From NCBI GenBank assembly GCA_951230915.1, contig OX579636.1:35585567-35649566 (forward strand): DNA of 64,000 nt, given 5' to 3'. Origin of the DNA: Antitrichia curtipendula (Eukaryota > Streptophyta > Bryopsida > Hypnales > Leucodontaceae). Below are positions 1 to 12,449 of this stretch, one piece after another; positions within the stretch are counted from its first letter, which is position 1; each line of letters begins with the position of its first letter. Position numbers and translations under genes: made by a program. Below the pieces are notes generated by a model. That model saw nothing but the letters and a program-made list of their open reading frames with translations. It was not told the DNA's origin and did not search any database.

Positions 1-740
1 TCCTTAGTCGCGCTAGAACTCCTGGGTGGGAAATCCGGTTGAGTATCCGATCTCCTGTGAGGTCTCGCCATCTTAACGGTAAACGGAAGAATTCTAGCTG
101 ACGTTGGAACGGACGGGTGCACTTGTAATCGCCTTAGCTTCGTACGGATTAGGATGACATCAGGGTTGTTGTAGTATTGAGAGGATCGTACGGGGGGTCT
201 TTGTGTGACCAGCAAACCGGATTGCTATCTGGGCTGCTGTGAAGGATCAAACCGGATCCGTACTAGCCTAGGAAAGAAGAGATTAGGAAAGTGGGTCTTC
301 AGCCACTATAAGTCACGGAAGGTGTGGTGGGCCTACCACTCTCAAAAGCAAGCGGCGAACCCTCTGATGGCTAAACAGAGGTAAAACCAAATCGGATAGG
401 AGAGGAAATAGTTGTGAGTTGTCTAGAGCGGCTTGGTCTAGACGGATGCCAGGACCGAAAAAGCTATGATCATGCGGTTGTGTTAGTCTTGAGAACCGGA
501 ATACTAAGTTGGAATCGGAAGAGTGATAGAATCCGGTCCATTGTCTTCTGGGTGTTTGTGTTTCCGGTCATAGAAAGGGGGACCGGAAAAGATGAATGTT
601 ACTACTGCCTTGGCTTAGTTCGTTAATAAGGCTAGATACTTCACAGAATCTCGTGGGTTCGATCTTTAGAGTCACTTAGTTATACTCTAGGGTGATTTTT
701 GTGAGTATAATGGGGAATTTACCTATCCTGTGCTGCGACA
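1..740 (+). mobile_element. 3' end of an LTR-type element (truncated by window edge)
   Basis: No convincing gene is present. The sequence stops abruptly at ...GCTGCGACA, after which the sequence matches the noncoding block of element B at 22,205. The last ~130 bases (cacagaatctcgtgggttcgat, then TTACCTATCC...GCGACA) resemble the U5 end of plant LTR retrotransposons and resemble the inverted end of the 1,594-5,090 element (TTACCCCTAG...ATACGACA). I infer the 3' LTR of a plus-oriented relative inserted in element A; its left part lies outside the window. The 70-codon ORF inside is not supported. Confidence 0.5.
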
Positions 741-1593
741 GTTTGAATTGGAAAAAAATAGATTAATGATTTAAAATCAAAGTTTTATAAAACATATTGA
801 AGACACCAAAAAACGGCATAACAATATCTTTAAAAGGTAAAACATTCTTAAGTTTAGATGTATAGGGCTACATTCTTTTTTTGTAATGTATGAATGGAAA
901 GGCAAAACAATATTTTACATGAATCAATGATATGCATATGATATATGTTGTTTAGGAGGTCTTTCACTTATTTCATAATTAACCATTTCAGAGTTTTAAT
1001 CTTACTACCTTTAACTGGAGCATTTAGAGGGTGGTTTATTGTCTTGGTCTTTGTATATTTGATCTGGGCTTAGTAAGTTATTGAATGTTTGTACGTTTGA
1101 GACTTTGAGTTGAGTATACTAGTGTAGACAGGGTTTAAATTCAACAAAATACTAAATTGTCAGGTGCACTTACATGCAGGGAAGGATGGAATCAAAATAC
1201 AATAATCCCAAAGGTGAAATTGTTCTACATATAATTGATAAATTCATTTGAATTCAAATTTGAGCCCTACAGAATATAAATTATTTTAAGGGATTGCGAG
1301 ATTCTGGGATTTTTGTAATAAAAACATTGCCCAATGCCAACGACTTTCGTGAAAATGGGTGCAATTAGAATGAATCAAATGTTAACATGAACATCCAAAT
1401 AGAACGTTCTAGGACCGACATTAAGAAGTTTTCAATTTGACCTTCTATGATTTTTTCTATATTTCTTCCATTATTTACGTGCAACAAAATAAAATTCCAT
1501 TCTAAATGAGTAGTAAACCTCGTTTTGAGCATTTGAATGTCATCCCTGGTATTTATTTGTCCTCTAATTGAAACAAATGTGAACATTAAGTTA
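741..1593. repeat. Noncoding block of element A, duplicated at 22,205-23,057
   Basis: An AT-rich stretch that is nearly identical to 22,205-23,057 over its whole length. It is part of the long noncoding region upstream of the kinase gene in both copies of the A/B element. No coding sequence is supported; the 95-codon minus ORF is shared but has no recognisable feature and lies in AT-rich DNA. Confidence 0.8.
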
Positions 1594-2717
1594 TGTCGTA
1601 TGCGTAATCTAGGGGTAAGCACCTTTAACACACAATTGTGGTTAGATGACACGGAAAATCGTCCCAGGGACTCTACTATGTTGCTATGAATTTGGATTTA
1701 ATCGGATTATCTCTAAAACACCCCAAGGGAACCTAAAACCTCTCTTTCCCTCTTCCGGAACTTTACTTCATTCCGGTTTCTAATCCGGATCCGTCCTTTT
1801 CCGGAATCCGGATACAGTAACTCTTCGGTTTGTAATACCCCTGTTTTACCTTCAGGGGGTCCGCTTTTACTCTTTGAAAGGGCAGGGACTCTACCACTTA
1901 TCAGTTACACAATCTAACACCTACAAAACAACCTAAGACACTCAACAGATCTAAATGTTGCAATAAAGTAGGTTTCCGTCTCCTCACGACTTTCCGGATG
2001 GCCTATCCAGAAAGCAAGTCACACAGAATCCGGTCTCTCCTCTCCACTACAACGACAGATATATAACTATCCGGATTTAACACAAGAGAAATTCTATGAG
2101 ATAGTAGGTGACACTGTAGTTGGCAGATCTTCCGGTAAGTAGGGGTTTTCCCCTTGGCGGCTGCTTAACTCCGCACGGAACCAGAAGTAGTTCCGGAACC
2201 TCACCCTCAACACTCCAATCGGATTACCGTTCCAGTATTTTAAAGATTCAAAATGCACAAGTCCCATAGATCCGTCCTAACTTCGCCACAGATTCTCCCT
2301 TACTGTCTCACTCCAAACAATTATGGGATCCGGATTCCTCCTTCCTAGTCCCTCACAACTCTCCAAGAAAACACACACACACACCACCCAAGTCCTCCAA
2401 AAATACTTAAACACATGGAAAGTATACTCGGTGTCTCAGATTTGAAATGAGGAAATTGAAATGAAACTTCAAATTGCATAAGGAGGAATGAATGGGCAAC
2501 AGACCTGTCCACCATTTAAAACAAAAACAAAAAGGAAAAAAGGGGACCAAAAATCAAGCTAACCAACTACAAAAGAAGCCGAGATACCCGGCACCGAAAA
2601 CTATCCCTAAAAATCCGGAAACGGGCCCACACTTACGGAAAATTCCGTTCCGGAAACTAAAAGCTAAAAATCCTAACTATCCGTCCTATCTACTTTCCGT
2701 GGCGCGTCTTCTTTGAA

Positions 2718-4655
2718 CTACTTCCGCCTTGATTCGTAACTTCCTTCAGGTTGGCCTTGACAGGAGTTGACCGGAGTTGACCGGAGAGCCGCGCGAGTCT
2801 GAATCTTCCTGGGAGGGGGCGGAAGATCTTCATCTGTTTCCGTCATAGATCCGGATTTGTAGTCGTCCTTGTCCGAATCCACGATCTCATTTACATCCTC
2901 CATCTCGTCCAGGTCGATGGGAGCTTCTTTCCCCTTTGGTGCTTCTCCTTCTGGTGCATCCGTCTCGCGCATATGCACAAAATCCTGGGAACTTGTCCGG
3001 GCCGGATTGGCCACCAACCCCATCCGCTTGATGAGGTTGTTATCCACCATCGACTGTGTCTGTTTTACGGAATCGGAAGTTCCGCCATGTACTGGTGCGG
3101 GGGTTACCGCTTCCACTGGTGTTTCCGCCTGAGTTGGAGTATCTTGGACCAGAATCTTTGCGGCGATCTGACTCCGCTGCGCCAACCATCCCTGTGGAAT
3201 TTCGTGTGGCCGAAGAAGTGACCCAAGTCCTTCTGATTTCGAGCGGATGGAGCTCTCGCCCACAGGTTTCACCGGAGTTTGAAGGTACGGATTGGTTGAC
3301 AGATCCGGAAACGATGAGAAATTCATCTCCTGTTCCGGATCCACCCGAGCCACCAACGCCTGCATTTCCTTCAAGACTCTCTCCATCCTCGTTTGGAAGT
3401 CCATCAGGATCATCACCACCTTCGATCCGGTGATGTGTCCATCCGTCACCAACTGTACGTCGTAAAGGGCCGCCTTGTTAACCAAATCCGCCGGTTGGGT
3501 GACCAGCGATTGCAAACTCCGAACCATGCCGAGGGCGTCCTTCTCATTCCGTCTCGCCAAGGAACATTCTCCTTCCGCCCAACTGGTCCGGGCTTGGAAT
3601 TCATCCCGGGTCTTCTCCAGATTCCGGATCTCCTCGTCCTTCAGGCGGATCGTATCCGAATCCGGCCTTCGTCGGATCTCATCGATAATCTCCTCGGGCG
3701 GAACCTTCAGCTCATCCGCGACCTCCTGGATGAACGCGGTCGTCCTCACATGTAGGAGTCGCGCCTGTACCATCCATTGGTCCCCGACGTCGAAGAACTC
3801 CTTTCCGGAATTTCTTCTCTCCTCCGGAACTTGGTCCGGCTCCACCGGGTTCATCTCGGGCTGCTTCCCCCTTGAACCCGGATCCGTGGATTTCCGCTTG
3901 GTTCCCCTCCGCCTGATCCGGTCCTCCTCGAGTTCCTCCTCTTCCTCTTCCGAAACTGGGACATCCTCCTGGACTTCATCCATCAATCCGTACTTGAGGA
4001 TTTCGCATCCGGTTTCGTAGATGAGAGTCTCATCCAGCGTTAGTACATCTCCATGATGGTACAGGTGGAAAAGGTAGGGGCAGATCGGGCTCTACTTAGC
4101 CTTGCTGACGTGATCCGCCAATTTGGTGACCACCGTCGCGATAACTCTTCCCCAATGCACCACCCTCTCCTCCAGGCTTCCGAAAATCGTGTTGGCCACT
4201 GTTACGGTGACCCGGCTTGGCTTTTCCGGATAGAGTATCGGAATCATAAATTCCAATACTCTCCGGTGACGCTTGTTGATGCAGTCCGCGATTGCATAGC
4301 CTTCCTTGGCGTTGGGTGGATTCCGGAACTTCCCTGTTGCAAACTTATCTGCCTTGGAAGCCAAGCCGTTCCCGAACTTCCGGAACTGATACACCTCCGC
4401 CCAGACGTCTTCCGTCCATCCCTTCCTCTGTCCTCTCATAGTCAGCTCGTATTGATTCGCCGTCCCATCAATGAGTTCCTGAATCAACTCATCCTTCTTC
4501 AAGTTCCAGGGTCTCTCTATCAGCCCTACGCATTCCATCCGTCAGAGATCCTCCTCCAACTCCTTCCGGACCTCCGGATCATTTGGTATCGCCGGACAGA
4601 CCATCCGAGCAATGACCGACACTCTCGCGGATCTCGGATTACTACTTTCCGCCAT
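2718..4655 (-). pseudogene. Single-frame ORF of the LTR-type element, two in-frame stops
   Basis: Reading from an ATG at 4,655 (MAESSNPRS...), one frame runs about 645 codons to 2,718 and is broken only by TGA at 4,544-4,542 and TAG at 4,094-4,092. Both sides of each stop read like protein, and the part across the second stop (CPYLFHLYHHGDVLTLDE) continues sensibly into the C-terminal section. The N-terminal third is globular and Trp/Lys rich (PWNLKKDELIQEL, RGQRKGWTEDVWAEVYQF). The middle is acidic (EEEEEELEEDR) with a basic patch, followed by a helical region (RLKDEEIRNLEKTRDEFQAR) and a Pro/Glu/Thr-rich tail ending PPPPRKIQTRAALRS. I do not recognise the family. Position upstream of the presumed 3' LTR is compatible with a gag-like or extra ORF of a non-autonomous retroelement. 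Two nonsense codons argue it is inactive. Confidence 0.6.
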
Positions 4656-4788
4656 TCGGAACCCGGAAACTACTGGCCTCACCTCTCGCTATCCGTAAAC
4701 GCACTCTCACCAGACTTTCTCTCAACTAGCTAAGCGCGAACGAGTTTGAAAACTCAAAAGATGGAGAGAGAAAGGCGGGTGGTGGTCC

Positions 4789-4795
4789 TTAAATA
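4789..4795 (-). promoter_or_regulatory. TATA-like box (TATTTAA) for the 4,655 ORF
   Basis: On the minus strand the sequence reads GGCTATTTAAGGACC, about 135 bases upstream of the ATG at 4,655. It is the only TATA-like motif in this GC-balanced leader. Assigned from position and motif only. Confidence 0.4.
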
Positions 4796-5239
4796 GCCAG
4801 AACAGCGCCTTCAGTTCCCGGATTGGAACCGAATTAGGGTTCTGTTCCCGAGGCGCGTCCCCTAGCCTCGTAGGTCGGATCTCTAGTCCGTAGGTGGCGG
4901 CGTTCCGGTTCATTTCCGGAAACCCTAACCTGGCCGGATCGGAAACTGGTTTCCGGATGAAGGCTTATTCCAAACGTAAGCTCTTCCGGGAAACAACTAC
5001 CATTTCTTAACCTAAAGAAGTTTGAAAATTTCTACCTATTCCATCTATTCTACTCTATCTATACGGAAATTAGGTTTCCGTGTTGTGACAAGTTAGCACT
5101 CCTAAACTACTTGCCACCGTAGACTAATGCCCGATTGAGAGGAAGGACACCTGTCCTGACAAGTCCGAGAGTACCAAACCACATAAATGAAAAATTCTCC
5201 GAACAAGGATTAGAAATGAATTACACTCGGCCAGCACTG

Positions 5240-5665
5240 TTTTGAATGGCCCGCTCGACGACCTTCCCATCCTCTCGACGGCCTTCCCGTCCTCTCAACG
5301 GCCTTCTCGTCTCTCGAAAGTCTTCCCGTCCTCTCGACGGCTAGTCCGCGGGCTGGATGGCCTTCCGCGCTTTCCGTTTTCAAGCCAAGCAGTTCGCAGG
5401 TTGGATGGTCTCCCCCCCTGGACGGCCTTCTCGTTCTTTTGTCGGCCAGTCCGCGGGCTGGACGGCTTGGCCCTTGGATGGCTTGTCACCCTGGACGGCA
5501 TTCTCGTCCTCTGGACGTCCAGTTCGCAGGCTGGACGGTCTCCCCCTTGGACGGCCTTCCCGTCCTCTCGATGGCCAGTCCGCGGGTCGGATGGCTTGGC
5601 CCCTGGACGGCTTTCCTGTCCTCTAGACGCCCAGGTCGGCCCTAGACGCTCTGTCCGTCCTCTCA
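5240..5665. repeat. GACGG/CGTCC short-repeat block upstream of kinase A
   Basis: About 420 bp of imperfect, irregularly spaced GGACGG, GACGGCC and CCGTCC motifs in phrases such as CCCGTCCTCTCGACGGCC and GGCTGGACGGCTTGGCCC. The matching block upstream of kinase B is at 23,205-23,610. Every ORF across it is a by-product of the repeat. The same motifs form the right end of element A (12,450-12,918), as expected for transposase-binding sub-terminal repeats. Confidence 0.8.
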
Positions 5666-5689
5666 ACGGCCTCTCCGTCGACGTGAAAG

Positions 5690-5895
5690 ATTGGGGCGGA
5701 TTGGCCCCCTCGCTCGACCTTGCTAGGGGTGCATGTAAGAAAAAGCCCCCTATTTTGGACTGATCCAGGGATTATTATTGGTGTGATCGAATTAGGGGTC
5801 TCTGATCCCAAATATGAATTCATAATTTGCAAAAAAGAAATTGTGCGGAAAACAGGGTTGGCCGGAGGGCCTCGCGAGGGGGTCAGTTCACCCCG
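5690..5895. repeat. Conserved ~130-bp core with inverted arms (copy 1 of 3)
   Basis: A core starting GGGTGCATGTAAGAAAAAGC and ending near GTGCGGAAAACAGGGTTGG is flanked by GC-rich arms that pair with each other (left GGCCCCCTCGC, right GCGAGGGGGTC). Related cores occur at 13,373-13,510 and 23,640-23,780. It lies between the GC block and the TATA box of the kinase gene. Its function is unknown; it could be a MITE-like repeat or a structured promoter segment. Confidence 0.6.
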
Positions 5896-5897
5896 GC

Positions 5898-5917
5898 CAC
5901 GTGAAATAGGTATATAA
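5898..5917 (+). promoter_or_regulatory. G-box CACGTG plus TATATAA, kinase A promoter
   Basis: CACGTG at 5,898-5,903 is followed 7 bases later by TATATAA at 5,911-5,917, about 200 bases before the kinase ATG at 6,119. The arrangement is identical in copy B (23,816-23,835). Confidence 0.65.
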
Positions 5918-6118
5918 GACTATTTTTAGGGTACTTTCGCCACAGTCTCTCCTGCTTTAATGATGCTCTCTTGGATTGGATTGGTTGCAATCCTTGCTTG
6001 CGAGCGCGGGTGCTGGGTAGAGGTTCGTTTGAGGAATAAGGGGGACGGTTTTTCACTTTGTAGAAACCGAATTCCTAATTCCTTTCATTTTGATTATTTG
6101 TTACTTGTTACTGTTACA

Positions 6119-7777
6119 ATGGCTGGTCGCGATTTCTCAAAGAGAAAGGTTGATGATTGGTGGACAGGTGTTGGCGATGCACCGATTATGGACCCAGATG
6201 CGGAATCACCAGAGCCCGTTTCAGAGGCCGTAGTTGCAGAAGGGTCCGTAGTTGCTGTGGAGGCGGAGAGTCTTCGAAGGGGGAAAAAACAACACGAAGA
6301 GGGCACAAGGCTACAAATCCAGAGAAGTGGCCAAGCAAGGGTGCAACGCGAAAACTGCATGAAGTGGCGTTGGAATTTTTTGATCAGTATTCGATTTTGC
6401 AGTTGAACTCAACATACGTTTCATGCGGATTACAGGGAGTGGATAAAATTAAACAAAAGTTCCACCACATGTTCTGGACAACAATGAGCGCGGATGAGTG
6501 GCATGAAGACCGCACGAAAGAATGCTTCGATCATTGGTTGGAGTCACAAGTGCAAACGTGTATCTTCAACCTTGCCCAAGTTGCGGAAAAAATAAAAGGC
6601 TTTCAGAAGAATGTAGTGCCCAGACAACAAGCATTGAATTTGTTGCACAAGAAGGTGTATTGGTGGCATGAAGCAATGCGTGGATTGTCTTCAAGCAACA
6701 TCCATTCCGCTCCGTGGTTTCAACGAAGTCAGAACTTGGCCTTTGGTCAACAGGCTGCAGGAGGAGTGGTTTTCCTTGAAAGAGGAGTGGTGGTGGTTCC
6801 TTTGTCCGGCCATAGCAAACAAGGGGGGCATGGGAGGGTGCGTAAAGTATGTGTTCAAAATTCAAAACATATTCCCGAGAATATGGAATTAGCTGGGAAG
6901 TCAGCCTTGCGCGTGGATGAATTGAAGAAGTCCAGGGAGAAGTTGTCCATCGAGGCATTGGTATGTCCGTGCGAGCATCCAGGGGTCATCAAATTCTTTG
7001 CTATAAATAACATGACCATGGAGTGTTATTCGCAATGGTGGAATGGCGGTACTCTTGGCGCCATGTTTACCCTTGATGAGAAGAACCGAGATCCAGATGA
7101 AATTGGGGAGTTGGCTTACCATGCAACTCCCCAATCAATGCAAGAAGCCAAACGATTCATGGCATATAGACGCAAGTGCACTGAACTTGCGTGGGCGATG
7201 ATTTGCATTGTGGATGCAGTGCAACAGTGCTCTGTATTGCACAACGACATCACACCGGAACATTATGCTTCACTTTCCGAATGATGATGGAAGAACTGTG
7301 TGGATTGGTCTATGTGATTGGGGAATGGGTAGCCGCATCAATGAAGAAACCCCTTCTCTTTACCAATTCAATTATCCAAGGAAGTTTCAAGCAACCCAAG
7401 CGCAACGTTGGTGGGTGTCTCCTGAGTTGATGTACTTGACTGGAGAGACAGGAACTTCATCATCTCCTACTCGCAGGGTTAAGCCATCGTGTGGTAGTAT
7501 ACACATGGACGGATACTCCGTAGGAAAATTGGCTATGAAGGTATGGAAGAAAGATCGCGGAAATGTAGATATGAATCCGGACCTTACGGCATTTGGTACG
7601 TTTCAAACCATGTTGGGTGAATTGTGCAAGGCGGAGCCACTACAACGACGCTCGGTGACTGGAGTCGTGCAACGTCTAAGTGGTGCTCCAACGTTTGGGA
7701 CACCACCCGTGGATTGCTACCGCGAGGCCCGCAAAGAACAAGACCTTCAAGAAGAGCAGGCGCGCAATGAAGATTAG
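6119..7777 (+). pseudogene. Transposon-borne protein-kinase-like gene, copy A (frameshifted)
   Basis: Encodes a protein of about 550 residues with an N-terminal extension and a C-terminal protein-kinase fold. Visible kinase landmarks in order: glycine loop GGHGRVRKV (about 6,828), VAIK-type lysine in LAGKSALR, helix-C glutamate in REKLSIEAL, HPGVIKFF, hinge region QWWNGGTL, catalytic loop HNDITPE (7,240-7,260), DWG in place of DFG (GLCDWGMG), a SPE motif in place of APE (WWVSPELM) and the helix-F aspartate in MDGYSVGK. The start MAGRDFSKRK follows the G-box/TATA promoter. Two frameshifts break it: one at the A-run near 6,288, and a 2-bp loss at ~7,259 (copy B reads CCGGAGAACATT, A reads CCGGAACATT) that destroys the Asn of the catalytic loop. 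The substrate is unknown; presence inside hAT elements suggests a cargo gene. A stop at 7,775 ends it. Confidence 0.8.
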
Positions 7778-9099
7778 ATAATAGTGTATTATCATGTAGT
7801 TGCAAAATTAGTGTTTACTTAGCACATGCGGTTATTATAGTATGGGCTTGAGGACATCCATAGCAATGTAGCACACTTTGTGGCTTCAATGCATTTTGTA
7901 CTCATTTTGGTTTATATAAAGTTATAAACATATTTTACCTAAACATTGAGTTGTAAAAAACTTCTTGTCTTCCCTAACTTTATCATTTAAATTGAGTTTA
8001 AACAAAAATCTTATATCTTTAGTACTAAAAACTTTGAATTGTATATCACTACAAGAAATTTCAATTAGTTTTGTGCAAAATTATAATTGTCAACATTTTT
8101 GTTGCACTTCATGCCATAAATAAGTAAAAATAAAAAAACAATTCAAGAGATTCTAAATTTTTAGTTTTTTACAAGAGGTACAAATATCAATAGAGATTTC
8201 TAGTCAAAAAAAATTTCAATTGGTTATTTTATTTTTCATGCCTAAAACTAGTAAACAACCACAAAGAAAAGCTTGAAGTCAAATTTGACTATCAAACCAA
8301 ATTTATATTTTTATTGAAAATCAGCATAATATTTTAATATTTTTCAACATACGTAAGAATTCATTTTCTATTTCTATTTTATTTTTTCAGAAAATTTAAT
8401 GGAAAATGATTTTATTGTGATTTTATAAAGCTTAACATGGAAATCAAATTTTATCAATTATAATATGTATTAGAATAATCTGAAACTCTTACCATAAATG
8501 AATGAATGAATCAAAAACATAGTTTTATAATTTTAATTTTAATGAAATTTGAAAAAAATAAAACTTACATGAAAAAAACACCAGACTGCGTTTTTGGGAT
8601 TGCAAATATAGTTTCCAATTGCAATAATTCTTTCAAATTTTGACCTCAATCCTTGAATATTCAAAAAAAATAATTCAAAAACAATAGTGCCCCGAAGGCC
8701 CAATTTTCCATAAATCACAGTGAAAGTTAATCTGAAATTGCAAAGCTAGCATTCAGAAAACTAGTTTTCCAAATTTGAATGCTAATATCTTTCAATATAT
8801 TCGGTCAAACTTCATGAAATTTTTACCATGTGATAAAAAAACATGTGAAGTATAAGATCTTACTGTTAGATGTTGTAAAAAATATTTTTTCCGTATGTTG
8901 AGGCAAATGCAAGAGAAAAGACAGTTTTGCGTTGTTTTTTGTGTAATGACTTTAGGACTTTAGGGGTAAATAGTTCCATGAGAATGAAAAGAACAAAAGT
9001 CATATTTCATATTAATGCTGATTTCAATATGCAAGGTATTGAGCCTCTAAAACCATTGCATCTAAAAACATGAAGACCCTATTGTCTTTTCAAAAACAT
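7778..9099. other. AT-rich spacer between convergent kinase and transposase
   Basis: No gene seen. Nearly identical to 59,462-60,781 of copy B. It should hold the 3' ends of both convergent transcripts. Part of it (8,760-8,960) resembles 17,580-17,780 downstream of the RING gene, so this 3' flanking sequence seems to be reused within the family. Confidence 0.7.
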
Positions 9100-12000
9100 T
9101 CAACGTCTTCCATGCCTAAGAATGCGCACAGAAGTATTTGCATTTGCTTCTTGTACTATTGGTTCACTACCACTCATTTCTTCGAGTGGACCTTGTCGAG
9201 GCACCGGCCCCCTGTAATCACTATCTCCTGGAACCTCACCGTCTTCACCTATAGTACCACCGATGGATTCACCATCATCATTGGATGTTGCACTACCACT
9301 TTCGCTGGAGGCCTCGGAATTGCGGTTCCGTTGTGGTCGAGCTATAGAAGACAACGTCCGAAGAGGTCGTTGGCCCATTGCGTCCATAATGCCATTTGTA
9401 TTGGGTCCTCCTGTTTGAACTTCTCTTGAAAATGGTTGGAAAGCCGCTTCTTCCCTCCTCAGCCTTCTAGGCGTTCTACTACTTACACGTTCACTAGTAG
9501 TATCTTGTGGTCGTGGACGCTTCCCTCGATTATTGGCATGTATAGGTGGCCGCAATGAAGTCGTATTTCTAGTCACATGCTGTGACACCATACCAGCCAA
9601 TCGTGTATCTATCGACGAAGTTGGTTCGTGTGGACGGCCGTCGGAATTAGACGGCCTTGATGAACTTTGGATTTGTAGATTTTCCAATATTGGCATTTGC
9701 CTTTGTGCAATCGAGACTCGATTTGGAGGGGCCATATGTGCTTCTCCACCTTGAGGGGGCCCTTCACTGCGCATGGTCCTCATGGGCAATGACGGTGGTA
9801 CTACTACGTCTTCTTCACGTCCTCTTTGAACGTCAACACCATCTCTTTCTATTGTGGCATCAACTTGTACATCCATAGGATCTAGACTTAGTGGTCTCGG
9901 TGCCACAACATCCTCGTTTGTATTGCCCCTACTTGGCCCAGCATTCCACGTTTGTGGCATTTGTGGTGGACTTCCTTGGTGTCCCTCGTAGTCATTGCCG
10001 TTATTATCCCCCTCTTCAAAGTCAAATACGGATGCATCAATTAGAGGACGCACTCATTCCGCCCCACGAAATCTATCAAACGGTGGCTCATTGTCGTCAT
10101 TGGAACTATCATCTGAATCGTCATCATTGGGATCAGAGAGAACCGAACCACGGTCTAGACCATCAGATTCATCTGTCATGGAATCCTCTGACATCATGTT
10201 TTTAGTGTACCACCTTGTCGGATTTGTTGCAGCCCTTTCTCTAAGAGTCTTGGAATTGGTATAAATGTAAACCAATTCCTCAGCACGCTCTGATGTCAAT
10301 CTATTGCGTGATTTGTTGTGGACAAACGAATACATGCTCCAATTGCGTTCACAGGATGATGCAGAACACACTTGCGCAAGGATCTTTCTGGCAATCGGTG
10401 CAAGTGTACGAGTACCGGCTCCGAGAATGTCCCACCATTCGTGAGGTTACAAATTCAAGGTGTTTACATCAAGAAGTCCACCGAAAATGCTTCGTTGATC
10501 TCTAAATGCTTGGTACTCAGACAAAGCTGAAGCAAATGCTTGATCTCCAACAGCCAATTTGCGCAAAACTCTCAATATGGCTTCTCTTGCCTCATTATCA
10601 TCCATTAACATGACTTCGTCAAGTAAAAAGGGATTCAATAGAGCCCCAGCGTAATGCAAATCTGTCCTGAGCATGTCCCAGCGCTTGTAGAAATCATCGG
10701 TGGCGGAAATTACATACCTCTACTCTAATGAAAATGGTGGATCCTCCAAAGATAAAACATGCTTTTCCACCTTTTTCATTACAAGCCATGCCTTGTCCAA
10801 GCACGGGTGCTTGCCATCAAACTCTCGAAGAGCAATCAACACGAGCTCCACTATGTGCACAAAGTTCAAACATTTCCTCCAAAATTCATCCGTTTGCGCA
10901 TATCGTCGTACATCGTTAGCTTTTCTTTTCTTTTGATTGGATGCCAGTCTCCGCGTGTACTCATTCCACTGCGGATCATGGACTGTCAATTCTATCGCTT
11001 CCTTCACCTCCACCAAGCATTCGATCATGAGGAACATGGTAGCAAAGCATGTTTGAACGGGATTTTTCAAAACGTGATTAGGAAAATGTCGTCGAAAGAT
11101 TGCAAGTGGCATGTGATGCGTTCAAATGTATTCCACAATTGACTTGGCTTTCTTGACCATACTTGTAATCCAATTTTGTTTTCCCCAATCTTCAAATAGA
11201 AGGTCAAGTGCATGTGCTGAATACCCTTGAAAATATATATGTGGAAATCTACGAAGTAACAGAGCGCCAGCGGCCAACATGTTTGTTGCATTGTCTATAC
11301 AAACTTGTACCACGTTCTGTGCCCCTACCTCGTCAATGTAATCACCCATGCAATTAGCCACGTAAGTAGCATCTTTGCATTCGCCTGTTGTGTCTATCGA
11401 TCCAAGAAAAACCTCTCCACTTGTACATGCCAACATGACATTCATCAATGGTCGATGTGTAACGTTGTCCCATCCATCAAAGCATATTGTAACGCCATAC
11501 TTGTGGATTGGTGCCCTCGTCTTCTCTGCTACAATTGCTGCCACTTCGTCTTTTGTAGATTTTATGAGCCTTGTACGAAGTGCATGGTACGCTGGAGGTT
11601 TGTAGCCAACTCTCGATTCCGATGTTGATTTCACTGCATCCAGAAAAGCAGGATGCCTCACTACATTGAATGGTATATTGGCTTTGTAGAAAAACTTAGC
11701 CCACTTCTTGTCTAGTACTTGCTTGTTTGATGCGTTCATTCCTTCTTGTAGAGACAGTTGCCTCATCGATCGACTGCGGGTCAAACTAGGGTTGGGCGCT
11801 TCCGATGATCGTACTTGAGAGCTTTGTCCCCCAGTGTTTTCTCCTCCATCGTTTGCCGAGATTGAAGCATCATGTTGTTGCTCACCACGTACTACACTTG
11901 GTAGTATCGTTGATGGTGATGTCACTTCCACGTCGCGTCCAGTTCCATGCGAAGTGTCCATAGGTATATGTCCTCCACAATTAAAAAACATTACCTTCAC

Positions 12001-12180
12001 GACTGCATTGACTTTAGTGCACGCTCTCACTCCAAGGAGGGTGTCATTTCATCTGTATCCCAAATGGAAAAGCAACCGATCCTTTCAATAGCTTAGCAAA
12101 GCTTCGCAAAACTTGCAAACAACTTTTCCATCTGGCCGTAGTGTGTACCAAGGTTCTCACTATGATCTTCCTCCACCCAT
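9100..12180 (-). pseudogene. hAT transposase of element A (BED, DUF659, dimerisation), eight in-frame stops
   Basis: One reading frame from an ATG at 12,180 to a stop at 9,100 (about 1,026 codons) encodes a hAT transposase. In order: a BED-type zinc finger (VVCKFC...LLFHLGY), a linker, the DUF659/RNase H-like region with the first catalytic Asp in CFDGWDN and the second in VVQVCIDN, a Cys/His-rich SAHALDLL segment, and a C-terminal hAT dimerisation region (WWDILGAG, SSCERNWS, YTNSKTL). A long acidic, low-complexity tail of ~400 residues follows, unusual for hAT proteins. Stops lie at 12,160 (TAG), 12,157, 12,085, 12,049, 11,122 and 10,054 (TGA), all shared with copy B, plus A-only stops at 10,720 (TAG) and 10,447 (TAA). 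No frameshifts were found. It is therefore a decayed copy that could only be moved in trans. Confidence 0.88.
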
Positions 12181-12396
12181 TGCTCTTATCTGTCCTCCTC
12201 TACCTGCCCTTGCACCAAAAAAAAGATTAGTATTTTGTTTGAAATGTGATGTGGAAACAACACTTGTTGCTCTCACAACAAGTGCCACCACAACACACTC
12301 TTCTTGGACTTTGCTCTACCGCAATGGTTGTACTCCAACCAAGTCAGGAAAGGCAAAATTAGCAAGAGAAAGTAAACTTGAATAGGCAGAAGTCCT

Positions 12397-12404
12397 TAAT
12401 ATAT
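12397..12404 (-). promoter_or_regulatory. TATA-like box of transposase A
   Basis: Minus strand reads GGTATATATTAAGG about 220 bases upstream of the ATG at 12,180, at the gene-proximal edge of the GACGG repeat block. Confidence 0.55.
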
Positions 12405-12449
12405 ACCTTGAAGCCCTCCCTAAAATCCTAAACCCTAAACCTAGCTAGA

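Larger units (their letters stand above)
1594..5090 (-). mobile_element. LTR-type element inserted in A, 5-bp duplication AGTTA
   Basis: Element B supplies the empty site: ...ATTAAGTTAGCACTCC at 23,050-23,064 is uninterrupted. In A the same sequence is split, with AGTTA at 1,589-1,593 and again at 5,091-5,095. The inserted 3,497 bp begins TGTCGTATG and ends TTGTGACA (TG...CA with 5-bp duplication), the signature of LTR-retrotransposon integration. On the minus strand its last ~100 bases look like a plant U5 region. I could not identify two matching LTRs by eye and no pol domains are present, so it is probably a non-autonomous or heavily rearranged element. The element is rich in TCCGGA. Confidence 0.7.

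Noticed and set aside
5242..5763. 173-codon ORF in the GACGG block
   Set aside because: Repeat by-product; open frames appear on both strands and differ between copies A and B.
9100..12180. Alternative genetic code with TGA as sense
   Set aside because: TAG and TAA also interrupt the same genes, other TGA codons end genes normally, and CGA to TGA decay explains the excess.
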